A stretch of DNA of 13,050 nt from JBEKDJ01 sp050014415 (GTDB taxonomy: Bacteria; Desulfobacterota; BSN033; UBA1163), in NCBI GenBank assembly GCA_050014415.1, contig JBEKDJ010000119.1, forward strand, positions 1-13,050. Reading direction: 5' to 3'. The position numbers and the translations under genes were made by a program. Under the pieces are notes generated by a model. The model had not been told where the DNA came from, did not search any database, and was given only the letters and a program-made list of their open reading frames with translations. Below, in pieces: positions 1-7,372 of the stretch (the first letter of the stretch is position 1; each line of letters opens with the position of its first letter).

Positions 1-1100
1 CCGATCATGATGGTACCGCGACCGCGCTGGTTGTGAGAGGCAATGGGGATGGCATTGAGGGCACGCTCCGTTTCTTCTGCCGTAAACCCTTCTTCCAGTA
101 GTCTCTCGGTGGAATGCTCCCGCACCATACCCTGAGCGCACGGGCAGACCGTCATCCCGTCGGCTTCAGCGCCTACGACGTGTTTGCAGCGCTCGGAGGT
201 GCTGACGGCGATGCCGAGCAAGGTATATAGTTCTTGCATTTTCTGGCCAGTGACCGGGGCCGTTCTCTCCATCGGGTAGATGGCTTTGATGCGCGCTTCA
301 GAACGGATCGCATGTTGTCTTGCAACCACTTGGCGGGCAATGCGCTCGGAGAGAGTTTCGATGTCAGGCGAAGTCTCCAGCGTGAGCTCCTCGACGATCT
401 CCTCTAACAGTTCGCTAAAACGGGACATGTGGACCCCCATCTGTCCTGGGTTCAGGTCGGCGAAGAGATCGACTTCAGCGTAGAACAGGTTGTCATGCCC
501 GCGCTGACTGATGCGAATGATCCGGCGCAGGTCCGTGACGCCGACCCGGCTCAGGCTGACGTGGATGGCGGGTTGAGTCTGTTGAACATCTTTATCTAGG
601 TGAACGCGCAGGCCGCGCGCCACCTTGGTCACGCCCTCACGGCCAACCTGCTGCAACAGCTCGTTCACGGTCAGGTGCAGAGTGGGATGAACCAGATCGG
701 CAGCGATCTCGGCCAGGGGTACCAAGAAAAAAGCCCGTTCGCTCAGGCGCGGATGAGGGATCGTTAGTTCCGGTGATGCCAGGACCAAGTCGTCGTAAAA
801 CAGAATATCCATGTCAATGGGCCGCGGGGCGTTGCGAAAGCTCGGTTCGCGCCCCATCCGTTTTTCGATCTGCTTGAGGAAGCGCAATAACTCGTACGGG
901 GAGAGTTCGGTGGTGACCTCACAGACGATATTGAGGAAGTCAGGTTGGTCCAGATATCCGACCGGTTTGGTTTCGTAGCAGGCAGAGACTTGCTGAATGA
1001 CCGCCCGAGCACGGATATGCTGCAGGGCCTGGGCCAGGTTGCTCTGACGATCTCCTAGGTTTGCACCCAGACCGAGGTAGACTCGATGCCGGTCAGACAC
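1..1100 (-). CDS. folK: HPPK / MptA-FolE2-type GTP cyclohydrolase fusion (3' end beyond window)
   Basis: Two folate/pterin activities sit in one open frame, cut by the left edge of the window. Residues 1-160 are 6-hydroxymethyl-7,8-dihydropterin pyrophosphokinase, which moves pyrophosphate from ATP to the pterin. They carry an N-terminal YLGLGANLGDR, the signature P92-R-P-I-D96-M-D98 and a later IPHPRLSERAFFLVPL. From about residue 167 the sequence becomes an MptA/FolE2 (COG1469) GTP cyclohydrolase, beginning DVQ, then RVGVTDL, H224-M-S-R-F228, C319-P-C-A-Q (expected to hold the family's metal-binding Cys) and HNQRG. The RVGVT and CPCA wording is closer to MptA than to classical FolE2. MptA makes a cyclic dihydroneopterin phosphate from GTP, FolE2 the triphosphate; which product is made here cannot be read from sequence. 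The GTG start at 1100 follows GAGGAG by a normal spacing. Both parts act in the cytoplasm, at step one and a later step of the same pathway. Confidence 0.88.
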   Translation of the reverse strand, partial: MSDRHRVYLGLGANLGDRQSNLAQALQHIRARAVIQQVSACYETKPVGYLDQPDFLNIVCEVTTELSPYELLRFLKQIEKRMGREPSFRNAPRPIDMDILFYDDLVLASPELTIPHPRLSERAFFLVPLAEIAADLVHPTLHLTVNELLQQVGREGVTKVARGLRVHLDKDVQQTQPAIHVSLSRVGVTDLRRIIRISQRGHDNLFYAEVDLFADLNPGQMGVHMSRFSELLEEIVEELTLETSPDIETLSERIARQVVARQHAIRSEARIKAIYPMERTAPVTGQKMQELYTLLGIAVSTSERCKHVVGAEADGMTVCPCAQGMVREHSTERLLEEGFTAEETERALNAIPIASHNQRGRGTIMI

Positions 1101-1197
1101 TGCGGGCTTCTCCTCTTCGATGGGAGCGTTATTGCGGCTGGCTCAGTGAACTGCTGACAAGCAGTGCGCCTTGAAGTGACAGACGCACCGTGAAAAG

Positions 1198-1226
1198 AGT
1201 GTAGCATGTCGGTACAGCACAGTCAA
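1198..1226 (-). promoter_or_regulatory. Sigma70-type promoter for the folK-mptA fusion
   Basis: Reading the minus strand, TTGACT (1226-1221) is followed after exactly 17 bases by TACACT (1203-1198), matching 5/6 and 4/6 of the consensus boxes. Transcription would start near 1191 and leave a leader of about 90 bases before the GTG at 1100. The leader contains a small hairpin (ACTGC / GCAGT near 1150-1165). I recognise no riboswitch in it. Confidence 0.55.
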
Positions 1227-1307
1227 GAATCGAAACGACCGAAGGGAGTTAATTAAGATGGGCGGTCCAAAATATCGAACGCGGTATCGATATGGATGCT
1301 AGATTAG

Positions 1308-1326
1308 AAAAAAGGGAAATGTCCCT
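1308..1326 (-). terminator. Weak intrinsic terminator after the vapBC-like operon
   Basis: On the minus strand, AGGGA (1326-1322) and TCCCT (1317-1313) form a 5-bp stem with a 4-base loop, followed by a run of six T. It lies about 25 bases after the toxin stop codon. The stem is short, so termination may be leaky. Confidence 0.35.
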
Positions 1327-1348
1327 ATTCAAATCTCGAAATGAAGTA

Positions 1349-1807
1349 TCATGCCTTTCTCCTGCGATACCTCTCTCTAACTTCTCGAACAACATAGGTA
1401 GATTTAGGCTTTAGGAACCCATCCATAGAAATCGCAATACCCGGAAACTTTGCCTGTAGTTCTCGGTCCTCGGTCACGCATGGGATTCCCATCTCCAAAG
1501 CTACCGCGATAAACTGCCCATCATAGGCGGTGATTCCATATTGTGCAACAAGGTCGATCACCTTGGAGGCAGAAGGTTCGCATTCGTTCTCAATCAGGAT
1601 CTTCGAAACCTTCTCCCAAATATCCAACGCTTGTTCTGGCTTGATTTGTTTCGCTCTGATCGCTGTGGCCAGGATATTCTGGAACTCGTATCGCCATAGG
1701 ACAGGCACAATCCATACGGGATCCTTTTCCTCAACCTGTTGGGCTTTAGATGTCAGAGAGCTTGTCAAGTTTCGCGCCGTGACGATGTTCGAATCCACAA
1801 CAATCAT
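1349..1807 (-). CDS. VapC-like PIN-domain ribonuclease toxin
   Basis: A 152-residue PIN-domain protein, the usual length for VapC/FitB toxins. These are Mg-dependent endoribonucleases that cut tRNA, rRNA or other RNA when their antitoxin is lost. The acidic quartet is readable: D5 in IVVDSN, E41 in the WRYEFQN helix, D96 in TAYDGQF and D114 in VTEDREL. The ATG overlaps the antitoxin stop as ATGA (1807-1804), which implies translational coupling. The C-terminus is a basic tail rich in arginine (YVVREVRERYRRRKA) that could contact RNA. The family assignment is firm; the RNA target is unknown. Confidence 0.85.
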   Translation of the reverse strand: MIVVDSNIVTARNLTSSLTSKAQQVEEKDPVWIVPVLWRYEFQNILATAIRAKQIKPEQALDIWEKVSKILIENECEPSASKVIDLVAQYGITAYDGQFIAVALEMGIPCVTEDRELQAKFPGIAISMDGFLKPKSTYVVREVRERYRRRKA

Positions 1808-2022
1808 AGACGACCCTCGCGTTTAGCTCGATCGATAAATTTCGCCGTCAGGACCGTCCGGGTCTGCACCGGAGGCGGAAATCTCACCGGATGGAAACGC
1901 CGCATCCTCTCCTCAAAAACGACAATCGCCTGTTGAGTCATGGAACGACGGTTTCTTTCCGCTTCACGTTTTAACCACTCATGCACTTCACGGGGTATAT
2001 CTTTTATCAACAAAGCAGCCAT
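1804..2022 (-). CDS. FitA/VapB-like ribbon-helix-helix antitoxin
   Basis: A 72-residue partner of the PIN toxin. Its first ~45 residues (AALLIKDIPREVHEWLKREAE, then RRSMTQQAIVVFEE) match the ribbon-helix-helix layout of Arc/MetJ-type antitoxins: a short N-terminal strand for DNA contact, then two helices. The C-terminal ~25 residues are proline/arginine-rich and would thread into the toxin. The start is taken as the ATG at 2022 because GGAGG (2033-2029) lies six bases upstream; a GTG one codon earlier is possible. Members of this family normally repress their own operon as a complex with the toxin, and the promoter region just upstream has repeated motifs that suit this. Confidence 0.82.
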   Translation of the reverse strand: MAALLIKDIPREVHEWLKREAERNRRSMTQQAIVVFEERMRRFHPVRFPPPVQTRTVLTAKFIDRAKREGRL

Positions 2023-2033
2023 CACCTACCTCC

Positions 2034-2079
2034 GATACCATTTTGCTACCATAATACTATCACTCCGCTTTTATGTCAA
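2034..2079 (-). promoter_or_regulatory. Promoter with phased operator-like repeats for the RHH-PIN operon
   Basis: The minus strand reads TTGACA (2079-2074), a 17-base spacer and TATTAT (2056-2051): 6/6 and 5/6 of the sigma70 consensus at ideal spacing. On the plus strand, three related heptamers, GATACCA (2034), GCTACCA (2045) and ACTATCA (2056), start exactly 11 bases apart, across the -10 box and initial transcribed region. That is about one helical turn each, so bound antitoxin dimers would sit on one face of the DNA. The promoter is well supported; the operator role is inference. Confidence 0.65.
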
Positions 2080-2409
2080 CTCACTCAAGATCTGATGTCT
2101 GCAAGAATAACCTTGACCAGATTACCATTTTGGCGTAGAAATAAAGCAAACGGGATGGGGTGAACACACAGACTTTACTAAGAAGTTATTCATGATGGGC
2201 ACCTCACCCTGAAATCGTGAGAATTTGATGTGTTTCGGACACGGATCACGGAGACAGTCGCGTTATTTTCTGCATATGGGCGCAACACCATGCGAGAGGT
2301 CATCTTTAATAAATCGCTTGGCTATCTGGCAGGAAGTGGCTGATTTGAACAATGACCTTAAAAATGCTTTAGAACCAACGTCTCCTTCATGACATAAATC
2401 TTACCGACT
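2080..2409. other. Intergenic stretch without a recognisable gene
   Basis: About 330 bases between the divergent antitoxin promoter and the restriction gene. No frame shows a recognisable protein and the short open frames have no ribosome binding site. No strong promoter stands out for the restriction gene and its ATG lacks a clear Shine-Dalgarno sequence. An in-frame TAA 15 bases upstream of 2410 rules out a longer N-terminus. Confidence 0.4.
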
Positions 2410-4953
2410 ATGACTCAGTCCGAAGCACGAGAAAAGATCCAACAACTTATTGAGAAATTCCGCCGGGAGCAGGCTGCGGGCATGATTGTCCAGTATAATG
2501 AATCCGAGACCAAGACTGGTTTTATTGAGCCTCTACTCCAGGCCCTGGGATGGAACACACAAGATCGGAATGAAGTCGGGCTGGAAGAGAAAATCTCCGG
2601 CGGACGCGTCGATTATTCACTGAAGATTAAGGGTTCTCCAAAGATCTATATCGAAGCAAAACCTCCCCGTGCAAAACTCACCAAGCCAGAAACGATCTCC
2701 CAGGCTATTACCTACGGTTATAACAAGGGTTCTATACAATGGGTACTCCTAACCGATTTTCAGGAACTCCGTCTTTTTGATGTCACCATCTGGCCCAATA
2801 AGAGAAACCTTGAGGCGGGTCTCAGGTTGGATCTCACCCATGACCGCTTCTTGGAAAAGTTTGACGACCTGTGGCTTCTCTCGAAGGAATCTGTCGAATC
2901 CGGCCACCTGGACAGGTCACTTCTTTCTAAAAAGTTGGATCATCTACGCTGCCCGGTGGATAAGAAAATCCTTGATGACATGAAGCGATGGCGGGAAATT
3001 ATAGCCAAGGATATCTATAAAAATCATCCGGACATGACGGAGGCACAACTCAAAGACAATGTCCAGCGAATCCTTGACCGGATCATCTTTATCCGGTCCT
3101 GCGAAGACCGGGGACTGACTTACGGCGAAAGATTGCAGGAAATGGTGCTTCAGCGGCGGGATGATATTGGCCCTGCCTTTATGCCGACCCTCAAGGCCCT
3201 GTTCCGGCGCTATGACCGTGACTTTGACAGTGAGCTTTTTGACGAGCATCCCTGCGAAGATCTTGCAATTGATTTTGTTGTTCTAAAGGAAATCATTCTG
3301 GAAACCTATGACCGGTACCTCTTCGATGTCATCGGTGTTGAGGTGTTGGGCAATATCTATGAACAATACTTGGGCTTTGTCCCCAGGCTTACCGAGAAAC
3401 GGGTGAAGTATGAGCCCAAGCCGGAGGTTCGAAAAGCGGGTGGCATCTTTTATACGCCAGAATATATCGTAGATTACATCGTGAAGAATACGGTTGGCCG
3501 ATTCCTTTCTGAGCGAAAACCAAGGGAGATTCAGACCCTCCGAATCTTGGATCTTGCATGTGGCTCCGGTTCCTTTCTGATCCGAGCCTATAGAGAACTG
3601 GAGGCTTATTATCAGCGTCTCAAGAAAGCAGCATGGGAGAAACGCAAGACGACCCTTGCCAAGGTCTATGAGGACCAGGCGCAGTTTTCTTTTGACGAAG
3701 AATCACTGGAGACCCGTTGGGAACTGAATGTTTTTGACAAACGAAAGATTTTACTTGACCACATCTTTGGGGTAGACCTCGATGAACAGGCAGTCGAGGT
3801 CACTCGGCTCTCCCTAATGCTTAAAATGCTCGAAGGAGAACATGGCATTATTCCGGGCCGAGCAGTGCTTCCAACCCTCGACCATAACGTTAAATGCGGT
3901 AACAGCCTCATTTCCGGGGATGTGCTTAAGCTTCAGAGCTTTTTTAAAGAGGACTGGGTAAAGACCAAACCCTTCGATTGGGAGACCTTTTTCCGAAAGA
4001 TCGTTGTGGAAGAGGGTGGATTCGATGTCATCATCGGCAATCCGCCCTATGTCCGTATTCAAACACTTCCTAAAGACCACGTGGGCTTCTTCAATGAGAA
4101 TTATGTATCGGCTACTGGCAATTACGATATCTATGCACTTTTTGTTGAAAGAGGGCTACAGCTTCTCAAGCCTGGCGGCATCCTCGGATTCATTCTTCCC
4201 CACAAATTTTTCCAGGCTGTTTATGGCCAGGGATTACGAAAGCTTATCTCTGAACAAAAGGCCCTTATGGAAGTCGTCAACTTCAGGGATAATCAAATAT
4301 TTGAAGAAGCAAGTACTTACACGTGCCTCCTTTTTCTCCAAAAGGGGAGAGAACGAACATTTAAGTATTCCGAAGTTGCAAAGCTGGAAGATCCGGAAAA
4401 ACAACTCCAGATTATCCGAGAACATGAAGAATACCATGATGACCGAATGCGTGTTGGGAGGATTCCAAAGAAACAAGTCACAGAAGCGCTATGGAGTTTT
4501 AGTTTTGGGGAGGAAGCGGAGCTTTTTGAGAAATTAAGAAACGTCGGGACTACGCTGGGGGATGTTTCCAAACGAATCTTTCAAGGAGTGATAACAAGCG
4601 CTGACACCGTTTTCTTATTCAAAGAGTTTGAGTTTGTTGGCAAATCAAAAGTAAAGGTTTATTCCAAAGAACTGCAGGAGAAAGTAGTTCTTGAAGAAAA
4701 TATCCTGAAACATGTAGTTCGAAGCGGTGACATTGGTCGATATTACGCTCAGCCCACTTGCTTGGTCTTATTCCCATATAAAGTAGAGAAAGATGAAGCC
4801 CGTCTACTCTCTAGGGAGGAGATTCAATCCCATTATCGCCTATCGTGGGACTATCTTAAACAATGCAAGAAGGTTCTGGAAGATCGAGAAGGGGGCAAGT
4901 TCAGAGATGACGAATGGTACAGATTTGGGAGAACTCAGAATATAGGGATGTAG
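2410..4953 (+). CDS. Type IIG restriction-modification enzyme, interrupted by an in-frame TAG
   Basis: A single-chain restriction endonuclease plus N6-adenine methyltransferase of the Eco57I-like Type IIG kind. Residues 1-170 are a PD-(D/E)XK-like nuclease head: D68 in GGRVDYSLKI and E82-A-K84 in IYIEAK. A helical connector follows to about 340. The methyltransferase has motif I D381-L-A-C-G-S-G-S-F389 and motif IV N544-P-P-Y547 preceded by VIIG, which is adenine-specific chemistry. From about 730 a TaqI-C-like target-recognition region begins (VVRSGDIGRYY). The frame stops at TAG (4951-4953) after GRTQNIGM. Translation past it in the same frame gives EQSKILVPY, the usual family continuation, so the remaining 159 codons belong to the same gene. 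The TAG product has the nuclease and methyltransferase domains but a broken specificity domain, so it is probably inactive or altered in specificity. Confidence 0.85.
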   Translation: MTQSEAREKIQQLIEKFRREQAAGMIVQYNESETKTGFIEPLLQALGWNTQDRNEVGLEEKISGGRVDYSLKIKGSPKIYIEAKPPRAKLTKPETISQAITYGYNKGSIQWVLLTDFQELRLFDVTIWPNKRNLEAGLRLDLTHDRFLEKFDDLWLLSKESVESGHLDRSLLSKKLDHLRCPVDKKILDDMKRWREIIAKDIYKNHPDMTEAQLKDNVQRILDRIIFIRSCEDRGLTYGERLQEMVLQRRDDIGPAFMPTLKALFRRYDRDFDSELFDEHPCEDLAIDFVVLKEIILETYDRYLFDVIGVEVLGNIYEQYLGFVPRLTEKRVKYEPKPEVRKAGGIFYTPEYIVDYIVKNTVGRFLSERKPREIQTLRILDLACGSGSFLIRAYRELEAYYQRLKKAAWEKRKTTLAKVYEDQAQFSFDEESLETRWELNVFDKRKILLDHIFGVDLDEQAVEVTRLSLMLKMLEGEHGIIPGRAVLPTLDHNVKCGNSLISGDVLKLQSFFKEDWVKTKPFDWETFFRKIVVEEGGFDVIIGNPPYVRIQTLPKDHVGFFNENYVSATGNYDIYALFVERGLQLLKPGGILGFILPHKFFQAVYGQGLRKLISEQKALMEVVNFRDNQIFEEASTYTCLLFLQKGRERTFKYSEVAKLEDPEKQLQIIREHEEYHDDRMRVGRIPKKQVTEALWSFSFGEEAELFEKLRNVGTTLGDVSKRIFQGVITSADTVFLFKEFEFVGKSKVKVYSKELQEKVVLEENILKHVVRSGDIGRYYAQPTCLVLFPYKVEKDEARLLSREEIQSHYRLSWDYLKQCKKVLEDREGGKFRDDEWYRFGRTQNIGM

Positions 4954-5430
4954 GAGCAGTCTAAGATACTTGTTCCCTATATGATAACAAGACTTTCTGC
5001 TTATCTTGATTCCCAAGACCACTACTATTTTGTAAATGTAACCACTGGAGGGTATGGAATTCTAATAGATGGTGACGAAGTATCACTGCCATATTTAACT
5101 GCTCTTCTAAATAGTCGCCTATTGGACTTCTGCCTCAAGCGAATCACCACTAACTTTAGAGGAGGCTATTTCGCAGCCAATAAACAATTTATTGAGCATC
5201 TCCCCATACGCATCATTGATTTCAACAATCCTAAAGAGAAGAGACTGCACGATGACCTGGTGAAGCTGGTAGATGTTATGCTTGCTTTAAGGAAACGGGG
5301 GCAAAAAGCCGAGGGTCATGAACTTGAACAGTTAAAGCGCCAGATTGAGAAGACAGATCGAGAGATTGATGATCGGGTGTATGAGTTATACGGGATAACA
5401 GAAGCGGAAAAAAGACTGATTGAACGTTAA
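4954..5430 (+). pseudogene. C-terminal part of the same Type IIG enzyme, after the amber codon
   Basis: This continues the 2410 frame directly after the TAG and runs 158 residues to TAA. It holds the end of the TaqI-C-like specificity domain: ILVPYMITRLSAYLD, GGYGILI, LLNSRLLDFCLKRIT and YFAANKQFIEHLPI. A predicted coiled-coil tail follows (LEQLKRQIEKTDREIDDRVYELYGIT), the standard C-terminus of this family. An ATG at 4981 could restart translation, but the only GGAG-like sequence lies about 25 bases upstream, so independent translation is doubtful. With 2410-4953 it makes a gene of about 1006 codons, a normal Type IIG size, with no other lesion. That suggests a recent nonsense mutation, a sequencing error or low-level readthrough. 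Confidence 0.72.
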
Positions 5431-5477
5431 TTAACGAACAGAGACGTAGGTATTACTGAAAGAGAGAAGCAAGAGCT

Positions 5478-5951
5478 TTGGAAAAAATAGAAGTGAGGAA
5501 AATCTCTGAAGATGAGGCACGAGGAGTATTCAAACAGTTACTGATAGACCATTCTGATCAATTCTTGCAGAGGTTTTTTAGAGATGCATTCCAGGATGAG
5601 TTTAACCATATCGCCTTGCCAGAAAAAGAAAGGAGCTATTCTGTCGTGTCAGCAAATGGCTTTGATGAAGCTCTTTTTGGTATAAGGGAAATTAGCGATC
5701 AACCTAGCGTTTGGAGTATTTCTGCTATGGGAAGGATTATTCAAAAAGACAAAACTGAAGGATGGCAGTATCTCAAGGCAATACTGGATTTTGCCATAGA
5801 AGGAGGTGTTAAGATAATAAATGCCACCGTTAACGACGCAGGGGAAAAAGCTTTTAGGGAACTTCAGAATAATGGGGGCTTGCAAAGAAATTGCAGAATG
5901 GAATGGTCGCCTAGGGGTGACAAGAAAGCTGTGAGACTTTTGATGGAGTAG
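5478..5951 (+). CDS. Unidentified 157-aa protein downstream of the restriction gene
   Basis: I do not recognise this gene with confidence. It lies 47 bases after the restriction gene on the same strand and could share its transcript. Its start is a TTG, the first usable codon after an in-frame TGA, with only a weak purine-rich AAGAGAGAAG upstream. There is no membrane segment or signal peptide. The C-terminal half (WQYLKAILDFAIEGGVKIINATV, then AFRELQNNGGLQRNCRMEW, read in pieces) has the strand-helix-strand feel of the end of a GNAT acetyltransferase, but no clear acetyl-CoA loop is visible. It ends in TAG, so TAG works as an ordinary stop in this DNA. Confidence 0.6.
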   Translation: MEKIEVRKISEDEARGVFKQLLIDHSDQFLQRFFRDAFQDEFNHIALPEKERSYSVVSANGFDEALFGIREISDQPSVWSISAMGRIIQKDKTEGWQYLKAILDFAIEGGVKIINATVNDAGEKAFRELQNNGGLQRNCRMEWSPRGDKKAVRLLME

Positions 5952-6016
5952 GGGGCAGGTCAGGCTTGAGGTATTATTTGGTCATTAATGTTTGGACAAG
6001 GTCTCACGAGATGGCT

Positions 6017-6277
6017 TTAACCTCCAAGGACTTCCTTGTGAGTTCCAACAGCGGTAATAATAGTTCCCATTTTACTTCGTACATAGGTCGCCCTGTAGTT
6101 CATCGTTATACTGAATGCCCACTCGTCAGCTCCCTTCAGCTTTTCATTTCTCAACCCTGGATCGGATGGATTCGCAGTCAATCTTTCGAACTGCTCCCAG
6201 AACTTAATTCTGACTTCTTTGGGCAGGTCTTTCAGTCTTTTCAGAACGGTATCGGGAATGACGATATTAGTCGCCAA
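6017..6277 (-). CDS. RelE/ParE-superfamily toxin
   Basis: An 86-residue basic protein with the RelE-fold order: an N-terminal strand, two helices (VLKRLKDLP, then VRIKFWEQFERLTA), then LRNEKLKG and a strand run around NYRATYVRS ending IITAVGTHKEV. R62 and H80 are in places where RelE-family toxins carry basic or catalytic residues. RelE toxins cleave mRNA on the ribosome and ParE relatives block gyrase; the sequence does not say which applies. The start is a TTG inside the antitoxin gene, giving an 11-base overlap and probably coupled translation. The partner is an AbrB-type antitoxin rather than the more common RelB or ParD type. Confidence 0.75.
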   Translation of the reverse strand: MATNIVIPDTVLKRLKDLPKEVRIKFWEQFERLTANPSDPGLRNEKLKGADEWAFSITMNYRATYVRSKMGTIITAVGTHKEVLGG

Positions 6278-6542
6278 AGTGCTTTCGCGCCTCTTTCACA
6301 GACCTAAAAACTTTCATCTTCCCTTTTCCAAGGTCTTTTACGGACTGATTCACTTGCTCTTGCCATTCCTTGCTCCAAAACCATGCCTGGTCCCTGGGGA
6401 TTTCTACCACAGGACGGATGACGATCTCGGCTCCCCGTGCAGTAACCTCAACCCGCTCGCCGACTTTCAAGGGAATCTTCTCTCTCACCTCTTCTGGTAT
6501 TGTCACCTGATATTTTTCTCTAACCTTCACTGTCGTTCCCAT
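6267..6542 (-). CDS. AbrB/MazE-type (SpoVT-AbrB) antitoxin
   Basis: A 91-residue protein whose first ~48 residues form a swapped-hairpin AbrB domain: TTVKVREKYQVTIPEEVREK, then LKVGERVEVTARGAEIVIRP. The KYQVTIP and GERVEV blocks are diagnostic. The C-terminal half (WFWSKEWQEQVNQSVKDLGKGK) is helical and would hold the toxin. ATG at 6542 follows GGAGAG at a normal spacing. It sits first in the operon, before the RelE-like toxin, and would repress its own promoter through the palindrome just upstream. Confidence 0.82.
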   Translation of the reverse strand: MGTTVKVREKYQVTIPEEVREKIPLKVGERVEVTARGAEIVIRPVVEIPRDQAWFWSKEWQEQVNQSVKDLGKGKMKVFRSVKEARKHFGD

Positions 6543-6559
6543 AACATCTCTCTCCTTAG

Positions 6560-6580
6560 CATTACTGTATTACTGTAATG
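6560..6580 (-). promoter_or_regulatory. Palindromic operator upstream of the AbrB-RelE operon
   Basis: CATTAC and GTAATG are perfect 6-bp arms of a 21-base near-palindrome whose core is a tandem ATTACTGT repeat. It starts four bases downstream of the -10 box and ends 17 bases before the antitoxin ATG, a position where a bound repressor would block promoter clearance. AbrB/MazE dimers favour such AT-rich symmetric sites. Confidence 0.55.
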
Positions 6581-6583
6581 AAA

Positions 6584-6612
6584 AATATACTGTCTTCGTT
6601 TCTTTTTGTCAA
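6584..6612 (-). promoter_or_regulatory. Sigma70 promoter of the AbrB-RelE operon
   Basis: The minus strand reads TTGACA (6612-6607), a 17-base spacer and TATATT (6589-6584). The -35 is a perfect match, the -10 matches 5/6. The predicted start is near 6577, inside the palindromic operator. Confidence 0.65.
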
Positions 6613-6636
6613 CCCTGTTTCTGACGACTGAAGAGA

Positions 6637-7287
6637 ATGGACCCTCTGAGGATTCTTTCAATATATGGCATGCATGTGCCAAATCTAAGGAGTAAAGAAT
6701 TAGTTTGGCAAGGCCATAGAGGAAGCCACCAAGCACAGCCTGAAAAACAATATAGGATATCCCTGAGTATTTTCCAAACGCAACGGGTGGTCGTTTTGGG
6801 AGACGGTGCGGAGTGGGTCAAGAACCTGGCACAAATGCGCTTCCCAGAGGCGACGTTCATCATCGATCTCTACCATGGCCGGCAGCATGTTTCTGAGTTA
6901 TGCAAAACTCTCTTTGCCAGAAATGAGAAAAAGATTGGACAACAGCGTATTCGATGGTGGACGGACTTAGGTGATGGAAAAGTAGAGAAGATCATCCGCC
7001 AGGCGCAACAACACCTGCCTCAAGATGCTGAAGCCAAGAAGAAAGGAGAAATAGAGATCCATTGTTTGGGGAAGAACGCGGAGTATATGTGCTATGCGGA
7101 GTTCCGTGCCCAAGGCTTATTTTTGGGTTCCGGCGTCGTCGAGGCTGGATGCAAGACTCTTATCGGTCAGCGCTTAGAACAGTCTGGAATGGAATGGTCC
7201 GTCCGGGGAGCCAACGCTATTATCTTCCTCCGATGCTTCATCAAGTCCAACCGCTTCGAAGACTATTGGGAGTCACGTGCGCCATAA
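6637..7287 (+). pseudogene. ISKra4-family transposase, 5'-truncated
   Basis: The frame encodes the C-terminal half of an ISKra4-family DDE transposase. Recognisable similarity starts near 6780 with VVVLGDGAEWVKN and continues through FPEATFIIDLYHGRQH, GLFLGSGVVEAGCK and IGQRLEQSGMEWSVRGANAI, ending in the family-typical RFEDYWESRA. The second Asp (GDGAEW) and the Glu (GVVEAG) of the catalytic triad survive. The N-terminal half, including the segment that supplies the first Asp, is absent: this frame is 216 residues against roughly 400-500 for intact members. The first ~45 residues of the frame show no similarity I recognise and may be flanking DNA. It abuts the AbrB-RelE promoter, so the deletion or insertion removed the element's left end. 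Not functional on its own. Confidence 0.8.
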
Positions 7288-7342
7288 TTTACCCCTCCTT
7301 TATGTCACAAACCCGAGAGAACAGAACCAAATAAGGGGCACC

Positions 7343-7372
7343 TGAGATTTCTGCGTTTTGGCAGAAATCTCA
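7343..7372. repeat. Perfect 12-bp inverted repeat downstream of the ISKra4 remnant
   Basis: TGAGATTTCTGC (7343-7354) and GCAGAAATCTCA (7361-7372) pair perfectly around a 6-base loop. No T-run follows on either strand, so it is not a standard intrinsic terminator. It lies 56 bases after the transposase stop and could belong to the element's right end. Confidence 0.6.

Noticed and set aside
764..1012. 82-codon minus-strand frame inside folK
   Set aside because: It is a shifted reading of the HPPK domain, whose true frame carries the PRPIDMD signature.
4004..4537. 177-codon frame inside the restriction gene, shifted frame
   Set aside because: It overlaps the strongly conserved methyltransferase coding sequence and its translation resembles no protein.
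4951..4953. Amber codon recoded as an amino acid such as pyrrolysine
   Set aside because: TAG closes the 5478-5951 and 9718-10344 genes normally, no recoding element is visible, and this is not a known recoded family.
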